DNA of 44,070 bases from Goekera deserti (lineage in GTDB: Bacteria; Actinomycetota; Actinomycetes; Mycobacteriales; Geodermatophilaceae): the NCBI RefSeq assembly GCF_010685995.1, contig NZ_JAAGWK010000004.1, forward strand, positions 1 to 44,070, read 5' to 3'. Under the pieces are notes generated by a model that saw only the letters and a program-made list of their open reading frames with translations, did not search any database and was not told where the DNA came from. Of the stretch, positions 25,142-33,391 are shown piece by piece. Numbering within the stretch: position 1 is the stretch's first letter; each line of letters starts with the position of its first letter. The translations under genes were made by a program, and so were the position numbers.

Positions 25142-25173
25142 CCTGCTCCCGCCAGCCCAGCTGCTCCAGTCAC

Positions 25174-25237
25174 CGGTGATCATGGACCTGCGTGAGGGAC
25201 GCGCCAGCGTGTCGCTCACGCAGGTCCATGATCACCG
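25174..25237. repeat. Perfect 23-base inverted repeat (CCATGATCACC family)
   Basis: Bases 25174-25196 and 25215-25237 are exact inverted copies around an 18-base spacer, containing GTGATCATGGACCTGCGTGA. The 11-mer CCATGATCACC at 25226-25236 also occurs in the inverted repeat at 9274-9284. It follows the siderophore-binding protein gene. Confidence 0.85.
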
Positions 25238-25316
25238 CAGGAGCCAGCAGGCGAGCAGGGCTGGCCGGGAGGGGGCGGGCCCGCGGAGCGGGCTCGCCGG
25301 GGGTGCCCGGACAGAC

Positions 25317-25357
25317 GACAGCGGCCGGCCCCGGGGTACCCGGGACCGGCCGCTGTC
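25317..25357 (+). terminator. Strong hairpin between convergent genes
   Basis: GACAGCGGCCGG pairs with CCGGCCGCTGTC; the inner bases extend the stem to about 19 pairs with one mismatch. It serves the plus-strand lipoprotein gene or works in both directions. Confidence 0.8.
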
Positions 25358-25358
25358 A

Positions 25359-25413
25359 GGCCCCGGTGCAGGGTCCCGGCCGGCGCGGAGCGTCGGCCGG
25401 GGGCACCGGGGCC
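25359..25413 (-). terminator. Strong hairpin just after the helicase gene
   Basis: GGCCCCGGTGC (25359-25369) pairs with GCACCGGGGCC (25403-25413), with a second nested CCCGGCCG/CGGCCGGG stem. It starts five bases beyond the helicase stop and probably terminates that transcript. Confidence 0.75.
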
Positions 25414-25418
25414 CTTCG

Positions 25419-27038
25419 TCAGTCGCTGAAGCGCGCCGGGCGGCTGGTGGGCCGGCCGGTGGAGCGGTAGCCCTCGCCCTGCGGGCGGGGACCCGCGGGG
25501 CGACGGTCGCGGCCGTCACCACTGGGACGACGGTCACCGAAGGACGGCCGGTCGCTGCGGGCACCGCGGTCGGGGGCGGGACGGCGGTCGCCGTAGGAGC
25601 CACCGGTCGAGCGCTCACCGTAGGACGAGCTCGAGGAACGCTCGCCGTAGGAGCGACCACCCGAGGACGGGCGGCCACCGTCGCGGCGGGGACGCCCGCC
25701 GCCGGCACCGGCCGGACGGCTCGAGCGCACCGGGCGCTGCACCGGCTCCACGTGCACGCCGCTGGCGACGAGCTCGCCGATCGGGGCGTCGCCCGGACGG
25801 ATCCGGCTGACGCCGGTGTCGATGCCGGCCTGGCGGAAGCGGCGCTTGGCCTGGCCCACCTGGTCGGGCAGCAGCAGCGAGACGACCTTGCCGCCGGCAC
25901 CCGCGCGGGCCGTGCGGCCGGAGCGGTGCAGGTAGGTCTTGTGGTCGGCCGGCGGGTCGTAGTGCACGACCAGCGAGACGTCGTCGACGTGGATGCCGCG
26001 GGCGGCGACGTCGGTGGCCACGAGCACCGGGCTGCGGGCGTCGGTGAACGCCTCCAGCGCGCGGCGGCGGGCGGCCTGCGGCAGGCCACCGTGGATGGCC
26101 TCCGCACCGATGCCGAGAGCCTGCAGGTTGCCGGCGAGCCGGTCGGCGCCGTGCTGGGTGCGCACGAAGACGATGGTGCGGCCCGGGCGGGCGGCGATCT
26201 GCTCGGTCACCTTGAGCTTGTCCGGGAAGGACACGCTGTAGGCGACGTGCTCGGCCGGCGGGGCGGCGTCGGCGGCGGTGACCACCGAGTGACGCGCCGG
26301 GTCCTTGAGGTAGCGGCGGACCAGGGTGTCGACCTCGCCGTCCAGCGTGGCCGAGAACAGCAGCCGCTGGCCGTCGTTGCGGGTCTGGTCGAGCAGCTCC
26401 TTGACCACCGGCAGGAAGCCGAGGTCGGACATGAAGTCGGCCTCGTCGATGATCGCGATCGAGACCTCCTCGAGGGAGCACTCGCGCTGGTTGATCAGGT
26501 CCTGCAGCCGGCCCGGGGTGGCGATGACGACGTCCACGCCGCGGCGCAGCTGCTGGATCTGGCGGTACATCGAGGCACCGCCGTACACGGCGGCCAGCTG
26601 GACGCCGATCGACTGCGCCAGCGGGGCCAGCGCGTCGTGCACCTGCTGGGCCAGCTCACGGGTGGGCACGAGGACCAGGCCGCGGGGGGCGCGGCGGCCC
26701 TGCAGCGGCTCGGCGCCGAGGCGGGCCAGCAGCGGCAGGCCGAAGGCCAGCGTCTTGCCGGAACCGGTGGCGGCCTTGCCCAGCACGTCGCGCCCGGCGA
26801 GGGCGTCCGGCAGGGCCACGGTCTGGATGGCGAACGGGTGGGTGATCCCCTTGCGCTCCAGGGCGGTCACCAGCGGCTGGGGCAGGCCCAGCTGGGCGAA
26901 GCTCGGCCCGGTGGGCTCGGCTGCGGGAGTGGGGGCGTCGGAGGCGGTGGCCTCGGTGACGGGGGCGTCCGAGGCGGTGACCTCGGGGGCGTCCTGGGTG
27001 GTGTTCGTCTGGGTGTCGACAGGGTGGAGCAGGGACAT
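25419..27038 (-). CDS. DEAD-box ATP-dependent RNA helicase with Arg/Gly/Ser-rich tail
   Basis: Unwinds or remodels RNA, probably in ribosome assembly or mRNA decay, especially in the cold (DeaD/RhlE-like). 539 residues. Seen: FAQLGLPQPLVTALERKGI (Q-motif region), ATGSGKT at 90-96, PTRELA, GGASMYRQ, TPGRLQD, IIDEADFM (DEAD at 198-201), SAT, VFVRT, VATDVAARGIHV and HRSGRTARAG. The last ~110 residues are a low-complexity basic tail with SYGERSS/SYGDRRP repeats, likely for RNA contact. The frame is open upstream, but ATG 27038 (MSLLHPVDT) starts a typical disordered N-terminus. A leader of about 170 bases with hairpins and a small frame precedes it, suggesting post-transcriptional control. Confidence 0.94.
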   Translation of the reverse strand: MSLLHPVDTQTNTTQDAPEVTASDAPVTEATASDAPTPAAEPTGPSFAQLGLPQPLVTALERKGITHPFAIQTVALPDALAGRDVLGKAATGSGKTLAFGLPLLARLGAEPLQGRRAPRGLVLVPTRELAQQVHDALAPLAQSIGVQLAAVYGGASMYRQIQQLRRGVDVVIATPGRLQDLINQRECSLEEVSIAIIDEADFMSDLGFLPVVKELLDQTRNDGQRLLFSATLDGEVDTLVRRYLKDPARHSVVTAADAAPPAEHVAYSVSFPDKLKVTEQIAARPGRTIVFVRTQHGADRLAGNLQALGIGAEAIHGGLPQAARRRALEAFTDARSPVLVATDVAARGIHVDDVSLVVHYDPPADHKTYLHRSGRTARAGAGGKVVSLLLPDQVGQAKRRFRQAGIDTGVSRIRPGDAPIGELVASGVHVEPVQRPVRSSRPAGAGGGRPRRDGGRPSSGGRSYGERSSSSSYGERSTGGSYGDRRPAPDRGARSDRPSFGDRRPSGDGRDRRPAGPRPQGEGYRSTGRPTSRPARFSD

Positions 27039-27112
27039 TCTGGAGGGACTCCGATGTATCGGGGTGCGTCCCGTACGTGGTGCGGGGCGGCCCGGTGTCG
27101 ACGGAGCTGCCC

Positions 27113-27163
27113 TCACTGGCGATCGGCCGCGTCGGTGTGACGTGGGATCTGCACGGTGCGCAT
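27113..27163 (-). CDS. Possible 16-residue leader peptide upstream of the helicase
   Basis: Within the helicase leader an ATG at 27163 opens a frame encoding MRTVQIPRHTDAADRQ and a TGA, 74 bases before the helicase ATG. A CCCGGAC-AGGACC-GTCCGGG hairpin (27167-27186) lies just before it and CCGAT-AC-ATCGG just before the helicase start. No Shine-Dalgarno sequence is evident. Conservation is unknown, so chance is possible. Confidence 0.35.
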   Translation of the reverse strand: MRTVQIPRHTDAADRQ

Positions 27164-27166
27164 GTA

Positions 27167-27186
27167 CCCGGACAGGACCGTCCGGG
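27167..27186 (-). promoter_or_regulatory. Hairpin in the helicase leader
   Basis: A perfect 7-base-pair stem with a 6-base loop, immediately upstream of the possible leader peptide. It may be part of an attenuator or an autoregulatory RNA structure. Confidence 0.4.
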
Positions 27187-27213
27187 AGGATGGCCGGCGA
27201 CGCCGACTCGCTC

Positions 27214-27219
27214 AGGTTA
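27214..27219 (-). promoter_or_regulatory. Possible -10 element (TAACCT) of the helicase gene
   Basis: TAACCT on the minus strand would start transcription near 27207, about 170 bases before the helicase ATG, explaining the long leader. No convincing -35 is seen. Confidence 0.4.
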
Positions 27220-27264
27220 GCAGCGTGGTGCCACTCGGCATTCCCCTGAGCAGGGTGTGCGCGG

Positions 27265-28359
27265 TCACCCACCCCGGACGGAGGCCTCGCGCAGCGCCGC
27301 GAACCCCGGCCGGACGACGTCGGCGAGCAGCGCCGCCCGCTCCGCCTCGCCCACGAACGCGGCAGCCAGCGCCCGCTCCGTGACCGTCTGGACGTCGTCC
27401 CAGCCCCACCCGTGGACGGCGGCGACGTCGGCCAGCTCGCTGGTCGCCGAGACCCCGCTCATCAGCCGGTTGTCGGTGTTCACCGTCACCGCGAAGCCGA
27501 GCCGGCGCAGCCGGTCGACCGGGTGCTCGGCCAGGCTCGGGTACGCCCCGGTCTGCACGTTGGACGACGGCGCCAGCTCCAGCACCACGCCCTCGTCGCG
27601 GACCCGCCGGGCCAGCTCCCCAAGCGTCCCGTCGGCGGACACCTCGTCGGCGATCCGCACCCCGTGGCCCAGCCGCTCGGCCCGGGCGCCGTCCAGCGCG
27701 GCCCGGATCGAGTCGGTGCCGGCGGCCTCACCGGCGTGGATCGTGCGGTGCGCGCCGGCGTCGTCCAGCAGCGCGATCGCCGAGGGGTGCCGGTCCGGCG
27801 GGAAGCCGATCTCCGGGCCGGCCAGGTCGAAGCCCACGACCCCGGCGTCGCGGTAGCGGACCACCAACCCGGCCACCTCGTCCCAGCGGTCGGCCTGGCG
27901 CATCGCGCACAGCAGCGCCGTCACCCGGACCGGCGTGCCGGAGACCGCGGCCTCCGCGCAGCCGGCGGCGAACCCGTCGAGCATCGCCTCCACGGCCGCC
28001 TCGATCGCCAGGCCCCCGGCGGTGGACAGCTCCGGCGCGTAGCGCACCTCGGCGTAGACGACGCCGTCCGCAGCGAGGTCCAGGGCGCACTCCCGGGCCA
28101 CCCGGTGCAGGCCCTCCGGGCGCTGCAGCACCGCGACGGTGTGCGCGAACGTCTCCAGGTAGCGCACCAGCGAGCCCGAGTCGGCCGACTCGCGGAACCA
28201 GCGGCCCAGTGCGTCGGCGTCCGACGCGGGCAGGTCGCGGTAGCCGGCCTCGTCCGCCAGCTCGAGGATCGTGCTGGGGCGCACACCGCCGTCCAGGTGG
28301 TCGTGCAGCAGGACCTTGGGGGCGCGGGCGATCGACTCGTGCGTGAGTGGGGCGGGCAT
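27265..28359 (-). CDS. add: Adenosine deaminase
   Basis: Zinc hydrolase converting (deoxy)adenosine to (deoxy)inosine, feeding punA. 364 residues, normal for the actinobacterial enzyme. Seen: LLHDHLDGGVRPSTILELAD near the N-terminus (HxH zinc ligands), VVYAEVRYAPEL, GFDLAGPEIGFPP, HAGEAAGTDSIRAALD (zinc His, catalytic Glu), ERLGHGVRI, LAPSSNVQTGA and VTVNTDNRLMSG, where the catalytic Asp region reads NTDN instead of the more usual NTDD. The ATG at 28359 begins MPAPLTHESIARAPK, as in the family; a GGAGG lies about 14 bases upstream. Terminators after the helicase promoter region are not obvious. Confidence 0.96.
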   Translation of the reverse strand: MPAPLTHESIARAPKVLLHDHLDGGVRPSTILELADEAGYRDLPASDADALGRWFRESADSGSLVRYLETFAHTVAVLQRPEGLHRVARECALDLAADGVVYAEVRYAPELSTAGGLAIEAAVEAMLDGFAAGCAEAAVSGTPVRVTALLCAMRQADRWDEVAGLVVRYRDAGVVGFDLAGPEIGFPPDRHPSAIALLDDAGAHRTIHAGEAAGTDSIRAALDGARAERLGHGVRIADEVSADGTLGELARRVRDEGVVLELAPSSNVQTGAYPSLAEHPVDRLRRLGFAVTVNTDNRLMSGVSATSELADVAAVHGWGWDDVQTVTERALAAAFVGEAERAALLADVVRPGFAALREASVRGG

Positions 28360-28517
28360 TGTCCGATTGTCGTCCTCCGGACTCCGACCGCGGCCAGGAG
28401 CCCTCCCGCGGCGGCGGCGAGCGTGTCCGCCTCCTCGGGGGACCCTCCGGGCCCCCACTCGATCGGGGACCCGTTGCCGGCGCGGGGCGGCCGGGCTCAG
28501 CTATGTCCGGCCAGGTG

Positions 28518-28564
28518 CACCAACGCTGGTGAGCTTGGCGGGACGGTGATCAGCTCAGCTGATC
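28518..28564 (-). terminator. Hairpins after the ABC-2 permease gene
   Basis: GATCAGCT-C-AGCTGATC (28548-28564) is a perfect odd palindrome 21 bases beyond the permease stop, and CACCA-ACGC-TGGTG lies at 28518-28531. They probably end the exporter transcript before add. The rest of 28360-28584 shows no gene. Confidence 0.5.
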
Positions 28565-28584
28565 GACGCTGCCGGTCGGCGGCG

Positions 28585-29403
28585 TCAGCGGTCGGCGCGG
28601 TCGACCCAGCGGAAGGTGCGCACGCAGAGCACCAGGCCCAGCACGCACCACAGGCCCAGGACGAGGGCGACCCGGCCCAGCTCCCAGGTGCCGGCCGGCT
28701 CCTCGGCGGCCAGCTCCGCGGGCAGGAACACCGAGCGCAGGCCCTGGGCCATCCACTTCACCGGGAACAGCGAGGCGACGGTCTGCAGCCAGGTGGGCAC
28801 CTGGGAGAACTGGATGAACACCCCCGAGATGAACTCCAGCATCAGCGCCAGCGGCGTGATCATCGCCGAGGCGGACCGGCCGCTGCGGGCCAGGCTGGAC
28901 ACGGCGATGCCGACCAGCGTGCAGGCCGCCGCCCCGAGCAGCACGACCCAGGTGAAGGTGAGCCACTGCGTGCCCGAGGGCAGGTCGATGCCGTAGACCA
29001 GCACCCCCACCGCCAGCAGGACGCCGACGGTCACCACCGTGACGGCGAGGACCTGCACGATCTTGCCCACGAAGTAGGCGCTCGGCGGCATCGGCGTGCC
29101 GGCCAGGCCCTTGAGCGTGCCGTCGGACCGCTCGCCGGCGATGTGGATGGCCATGTTCTGCAGGCTGGAGCCGACCACGCCCGCGGTGACCACGCCGGCC
29201 ATGAAGTACTGCGGGAACGTCACGCCGTAGCCGATGTCGTAGTCGAGCACCGCGCCCAGGCCGAGCAGCAGCACCACCGGGAAGAAGACGGTGAAGACCA
29301 CCGACTCCCGCTGCCGGAAGAACTCCTTGACCTCCACGCCGGCGCGGGTGCGGTAGACCGACCCCAGCGACGGCAGCGCCGGGTGCTGCTGCAGCGCGCT
29401 CAT
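28585..29403 (-). CDS. ABC-2 type exporter, membrane subunit
   Basis: Permease half of an ABC-2 (DrrB/NodJ-like) efflux system of 272 residues with about six membrane segments. Seen: FFRQRESVVFTVFFPVVLLL, the ABC-2 helix region YFMAGVVTAGVVGSSLQNMA and ERSDGTLKGLAGTPMPPSAY (coupling region), and PLALMLEFISGVFIQFSQVP followed by LFPVKWMAQGLRSVFLP, typical of drug or lipid exporters. The cargo is unknown. Its ATG overlaps the ATPase stop (ATGA, 29400-29403). Confidence 0.93.
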   Translation of the reverse strand: MSALQQHPALPSLGSVYRTRAGVEVKEFFRQRESVVFTVFFPVVLLLGLGAVLDYDIGYGVTFPQYFMAGVVTAGVVGSSLQNMAIHIAGERSDGTLKGLAGTPMPPSAYFVGKIVQVLAVTVVTVGVLLAVGVLVYGIDLPSGTQWLTFTWVVLLGAAACTLVGIAVSSLARSGRSASAMITPLALMLEFISGVFIQFSQVPTWLQTVASLFPVKWMAQGLRSVFLPAELAAEEPAGTWELGRVALVLGLWCVLGLVLCVRTFRWVDRADR

Positions 29404-30311
29404 GCCGGCACCTCCTCGGCGGCGGGTTCGGCGATCATGGTCAGGTACACGTCCTCCAGGGTCGGCCGGGCGACCGACAGCTCGGGCACCTCCCCGCCCA
29501 GGCGGGCGGCCAGGTCCAGCACGAACGCCGTCGGGGTGGCGGTGTCCGCCGACCGGCGCCGGCCGTCCTCGCTCCAGCGGACCACCGCCGGCGCCCGTCC
29601 CCGGCCGCCCAGCTCAGCCGGTACGGCGACCTCGACCAGCCGGCCGCGGGTGATCACCCCGACCCGGTCGGCCAGCGCCTCGGCCTCGTCCAGGTAGTGC
29701 GTGGTGAGCAGGATCGTGGTGCCGAGGTCGCGCAGCGAACGGATCAGCTCCCAGAAGCGGCGGCGCGCCTCGGGGTCGAAGCCGGTGGTCGGCTCGTCCA
29801 GGAACAGCATGGCGGGCCGGCCGACGATCCCCAGGGCCACGTCGAGCCGGCGGCGCTGGCCGCCGGACAGGGTGCGGCCGCGGGCCCCGGCCTTGTCACC
29901 CAGCCCGACCAGCTCCAGCACCTCCGCGGGGTCCCGCGGGTCGGCGTAGTAGGCGGCCTGGGCGCCGAGCAGCTCCAGGCAGCTGAGCGCCGAGTCGCCC
30001 GCGCCGCTCTGCAGCACGATGCCGATGCCCGCCTTCCACGCCCGGCCGCCGACGGCCGGGTCGACACCCAGCACCCGCACCTCGCCGCCGTCCCGGTCGC
30101 GGTGGCCCTCGCAGATCTCCACCGTGGTGGTCTTGCCGGCGCCGTTCGGCCCGAGCAGCGCGAAGATCTCGCCCCGGCGGATGTCCAGGTCCAGCCCGTC
30201 GACGGCGGGCCGCTCGCCGTAGCGCTTCACCAGACCCCGGATGCTGATCGCGGCATCGTCGTCCAGCGGCTGGCTGCGGCCCGGGGCGACGGAGGTCGAC
30301 GTGCTGGTCAT
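29400..30311 (-). CDS. ABC-2 type exporter, ATP-binding subunit (DrrA-like)
   Basis: ATPase partner of the downstream permease. 303 residues. Seen: ISIRGLVKRYGERPAVDGLD, Walker A LLGPNGAGKTTTVE, the Q-loop (VLQSG), signature LSGGQRRRLDVALG, Walker B MLFLDEPTTGFDP, the H-loop TTHYLDEAEALADRV, and a C-terminal extension ending LEDVYLTMIAEPAAEE, typical of DrrA-class exporters. The ATG at 30311 is chosen because the upstream frame carries no family sequence. The pair interrupts the nucleoside-salvage genes (deoA to add) and has no visible link to them. Confidence 0.94.
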   Translation of the reverse strand: MTSTSTSVAPGRSQPLDDDAAISIRGLVKRYGERPAVDGLDLDIRRGEIFALLGPNGAGKTTTVEICEGHRDRDGGEVRVLGVDPAVGGRAWKAGIGIVLQSGAGDSALSCLELLGAQAAYYADPRDPAEVLELVGLGDKAGARGRTLSGGQRRRLDVALGIVGRPAMLFLDEPTTGFDPEARRRFWELIRSLRDLGTTILLTTHYLDEAEALADRVGVITRGRLVEVAVPAELGGRGRAPAVVRWSEDGRRRSADTATPTAFVLDLAARLGGEVPELSVARPTLEDVYLTMIAEPAAEEVPA

Positions 30312-30339
30312 GAGGTCACAGTGTCCACGCCCTCGCTGT

Positions 30340-30391
30340 GGCCCCCGGCAGGGTCCCGCCGCGAGCTCGCGCGTGGCGGGGGCCGGGGGCC
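30340..30391 (-). terminator. Terminator after deoA
   Basis: GGCCCCCGG (30340-30348) pairs perfectly with CCGGGGGCC (30383-30391), with nested CCCGCC/GGCGGG and GCGAGCTCGC stems. It begins six bases beyond the deoA stop and closes the nucleoside operon. Confidence 0.8.
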
Positions 30392-30396
30392 CTCCT

Positions 30397-31668
30397 TCAG
30401 GCGGTGATCCGCTCCAGCACCAGGGGCAGCAGGACGTCGTCGGTGTCCACGCCCACCGCGCCCTCCAGGGCCTCCAGCGCCCGGGGCAGGCGCGCGGCGT
30501 CGTCGGTGTGCAGCTCCAGCAGGGGCTGCCCGGCGGTGACCTGCTCCCCCACCCCGGCGTGCCAGACCACACCGGCGGACGCCGACACCGGGTCCTCCTT
30601 GCGCGCCCGGCCCGCGCCCAGGCGCCAGGCGGCCACCCCGACCGCGTAGGCGTCCAGCCGGGTCAGCGTGCCGGTGGCCGGCGCGGTGACCACGTGCCGC
30701 TCCCGCGGCTGCGGCAGCGCCGCGTCCGGGTCGCCGCCCTGGGCGGCGATCATCGCCCGCCACGCGTCCATGGCCCGGCCCGATGCCAGCACCTCGGCCG
30801 GGTCGACGTCGGAGCGACCCACCCCGGCCAGCATCTCCCGGGCCAGAGCGAGGGTCAGCTCCACCACGTCGGCCGGGCCACCGCCGGCCAGCACCTCCAC
30901 CGACTCGGCGACCTCCACGGCGTTGCCGGCGGCCCGGCCGAGCGGGCGGTCCATCGCGGTCACCAGCGCGACGGTGCGCACCCCGGCGGCCGTGCCCAGC
31001 CCGACCATGGTGCGGGCCAGCGTGCGGGCGTCGTCGGTGTCGCGCATGAACGCCCCGGAGCCGGTCTTCACGTCCAGCACCAGCGCGTCGGCGCCCTCGG
31101 CGATCTTCTTGCTCATGATCGAGCTGGCGATCAGCGGGATCGACTCCACGGTGCCGGTGACGTCGCGCAGCGCGTAGAGCAGCTTGTCCGCCGGAGCCAG
31201 GTCGTTGCCGGCGGCGCAGATCACCGCGCCGACGTCGCGCAGCTGGCCGATGTACTCGGCGTCGGTGAGCGAGGCCCGCCAGCCGGGGATCGCCTCCAGC
31301 TTGTCCAGCGTGCCGCCGGTGTGGCCCAGCCCCCGGCCGGACAGCTGCGGCACGGCCACGCCGCAGGCCGCGACCAGCGGCGCCAGCGGCAGCGTGATCT
31401 TGTCACCGACGCCGCCGGTGGAGTGCTTGTCGGCGGTGGGCCGGCCGAGGGAGGAGAGGTCCTTGCGGACACCCGAGTCGATCATCGACTGCGTCCAGAC
31501 GGCGAGCTCGTCGCCGTCCATGCCGCGGAAGAAGACCGCCATCAGCAGGGCGCTCATCTGCTCGTCGGGCACCCGGCCGTCGGTGTAGGCGGCGATCACC
31601 CAGCGGATCTGCTCGGCGCTGAGCCGGTCGCCGTCCCGCTTGGCGCGGATGACGTCGATGGCGTCCAT
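30397..31668 (-). CDS. deoA: Thymidine/pyrimidine-nucleoside phosphorylase
   Basis: Phosphorolyses thymidine and related pyrimidine nucleosides to base plus 2-deoxyribose-1-phosphate. 423 residues, normal. Seen: RWVIAAYTDGRVPDEQMSAL near the N-terminus, DKHSTGGVGDKITLPLAPL (phosphate-binding KxSTGGVGD), LSGRGLGHTGGTLDKLEAIP (the family signature region), SSIMSKKIAEGADALVLDVK, KTGSGAFM, and a C-terminal alpha/beta domain (AVGVAAWRLGAGRARKEDPV). The ATG overlaps the cdd stop by one base (TGATG). It is last in the Bmp-ABC-cdd-deoA operon; a strong terminator follows. Confidence 0.97.
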   Translation of the reverse strand: MDAIDVIRAKRDGDRLSAEQIRWVIAAYTDGRVPDEQMSALLMAVFFRGMDGDELAVWTQSMIDSGVRKDLSSLGRPTADKHSTGGVGDKITLPLAPLVAACGVAVPQLSGRGLGHTGGTLDKLEAIPGWRASLTDAEYIGQLRDVGAVICAAGNDLAPADKLLYALRDVTGTVESIPLIASSIMSKKIAEGADALVLDVKTGSGAFMRDTDDARTLARTMVGLGTAAGVRTVALVTAMDRPLGRAAGNAVEVAESVEVLAGGGPADVVELTLALAREMLAGVGRSDVDPAEVLASGRAMDAWRAMIAAQGGDPDAALPQPRERHVVTAPATGTLTRLDAYAVGVAAWRLGAGRARKEDPVSASAGVVWHAGVGEQVTAGQPLLELHTDDAARLPRALEALEGAVGVDTDDVLLPLVLERITA

Positions 31669-32111
31669 CAGGCCTCCCGCCCGGCCGCGGCCGTGTCCCC
31701 GGCAGGCCGCGTGGCGGCAGCCGCCAGGAGGTCCTCGGGGCCGAAGGCGTCGGGCAGCACCTCGCTCATCGGCACGATGCCCAGCGAGACGGTCTCGATG
31801 AGCATGGTGGCGCCGCCGTGCTCCCACAGCAGCTGCCGGCAGCGCCCGCAGGGCATCAGCGGCCGGCCGTCCCCGCCGACGCAGGCCACGGCCACCAGCC
31901 GGCCGCCGCCGCTGCGGGCCAGGTCGCTCACCATGCCGCACTCGGCGCACAGGCCGAGGCCGTAGCTGGCGTTCTCCACGTTGCAGCCGGTGACCACCCG
32001 GCCGTCGTCCACCAGGCCGGCCACGCCGACCGGGAAGGACGAGTAGGGGGCGTAGGCGTGCGTCATGGCCTCGCGGGCAGCGGTCCGCAGGGCGTCCCAG
32101 TCGACGTCCAC
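31668..32111 (-). CDS. cdd: Cytidine deaminase
   Basis: Zinc enzyme deaminating (deoxy)cytidine to (deoxy)uridine. 147 residues. Seen: AYAPYSSFPVGVAGLVDDG, GCNVENASYGLGLCAECGMV with the zinc Cys and catalytic Glu, and MPCGRCRQLLWEH with the two other zinc Cys. The GTG start at 32111 overlaps the stop of the preceding permease by one base (TAGTG), and its own stop overlaps deoA, so it is translationally coupled on both sides. Together with deoA it handles nucleosides imported by the upstream ABC system. Confidence 0.96.
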   Translation of the reverse strand: MDVDWDALRTAAREAMTHAYAPYSSFPVGVAGLVDDGRVVTGCNVENASYGLGLCAECGMVSDLARSGGGRLVAVACVGGDGRPLMPCGRCRQLLWEHGGATMLIETVSLGIVPMSEVLPDAFGPEDLLAAAATRPAGDTAAAGREA

Positions 32112-33391
32112 TAGTGCTCTCCTCGTCGGTAGACCAGGCCGTCGGCCTTGGGTGGTCGCAGCCGTTGCGAGGCCAGCGACAGCACCAGCAGCGTGGTCAG
32201 GTGGGGGGTGAAGGAGACGATGCCCGGGGGCAGCTCGTCGATGAGCACGTAGGCCACGAGCGAGGCGACGGCGAACGCCCCGGCCAGCCCCGCCTGCAGC
32301 ACGCGCCCCCGGTAGGCCTGGTAGGCGGCCACCCCGGCCAGCAGCACCGCGACCAGCAGCAGCAGCGCGACGACGGCGGTGCGGCTGCGCAGCTGCAGGG
32401 CGTCGGAGAAGCCGAACAGGCCCGCGCCCGCGGCCAGGCCCCCGGGCCGCCAGTTGCCGAAGATCAGCGCGGCCAGGCCGATGTAGCCCCGGCCGTTGGT
32501 CTGGCCTTCGCGGTAGATGTTGGCGATGAAGACCAGGAAGACCCCGCCCATGCCGGCCAGCGCGCCGGAGACGATCACGGCGAGGTACTTGAGCCGGTAC
32601 ACCGGCACGCCGAGGGAGTCCGCGGCCGCCGGGTTCTCCCCGCAGGAGCGCAGCCGCAGCCCGAAGGCGGTGCGCCACAGCAGCAGGAAGGTCAGCGGGA
32701 TGAGCAGCACCGCGACGATGGTCAGCACGCCGACGTCGTTGGTCAGCCCGCGCAGCAGGCCGGCGACGTCGGAGAGCAGGAACCACCGCTTGGCCTCCAG
32801 GTCGCCCAGCAGGTCCGGCCCGGACGACAGCACCGGCAGCGACACCGTCGGTGGGCGGCTGCTCAGCGCCGGGGACTGGGTGGGCCCGCCCCCGGCGGGG
32901 TTGTCGGTGTACAGCGACTCGGACAGGAACCGCACGACGCCGGCGGCGAGGATGTTGATCGCCACGCCGGAGATGGTGTGGTCGACGCCGAAGCCCACCG
33001 TGGCCACCGCGTGCAGCAGCCCACCGAGCGCGCCCATCAGGATGCCGACGGCCAGCGCCCCGCCCCAGCCCCACTGGTAGCCGCCGTAGCCGGCGCCCCA
33101 GGTGCCCAGGATCATCATCCCGTCCAGGCCGATGTTGATCACGCCGGCGCGCTCGGCGAAGAGCCCACCGAGCCCGGCGAGCGCCAGCGGCACGGTGAGC
33201 AGCAGGGCCGCGGCGAACGTGGAGGACGACGTCAGCGCCTGCTCGCCGCTGATCACCCGCACCGCGGAGACCAGCACGATGACGCCGACCAGCAGCCAGG
33301 TCACCCGCCGGGCGCGGCCGCCACCGAGGAACAGCTCGGCGAAGGGCCCGCGGCGGGTCGCCGTCGGGGCGGCGTGCGTGGACGTGCTCAT
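32111..33391 (-). CDS. Nucleoside ABC importer permease (NupQ/YufQ-like)
   Basis: Second membrane subunit of a Bmp-type nucleoside transporter, 426 residues, BPD_transp_2 fold. Seen: ALAGLGGLFAERAGVINIGL followed by DGMMILGTWGAGYGGYQWG, the HTISGVAINILAAGVVRFL segment, FGLRLRSCGENPAAADSLGV followed by PVYRLKYLAVIVSGALAGMG (the EAA-like coupling region), and GQTNGRGYIGLAALIFGNWR. An insertion at about 165-190 faces outside. The C-terminus (residues ~350-426) carries extra hydrophobic segments. The ATG overlaps the stop of the first permease gene (33388-33391). Confidence 0.94.
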   Translation of the reverse strand: MSTSTHAAPTATRRGPFAELFLGGGRARRVTWLLVGVIVLVSAVRVISGEQALTSSSTFAAALLLTVPLALAGLGGLFAERAGVINIGLDGMMILGTWGAGYGGYQWGWGGALAVGILMGALGGLLHAVATVGFGVDHTISGVAINILAAGVVRFLSESLYTDNPAGGGPTQSPALSSRPPTVSLPVLSSGPDLLGDLEAKRWFLLSDVAGLLRGLTNDVGVLTIVAVLLIPLTFLLLWRTAFGLRLRSCGENPAAADSLGVPVYRLKYLAVIVSGALAGMGGVFLVFIANIYREGQTNGRGYIGLAALIFGNWRPGGLAAGAGLFGFSDALQLRSRTAVVALLLLVAVLLAGVAAYQAYRGRVLQAGLAGAFAVASLVAYVLIDELPPGIVSFTPHLTTLLVLSLASQRLRPPKADGLVYRRGEH

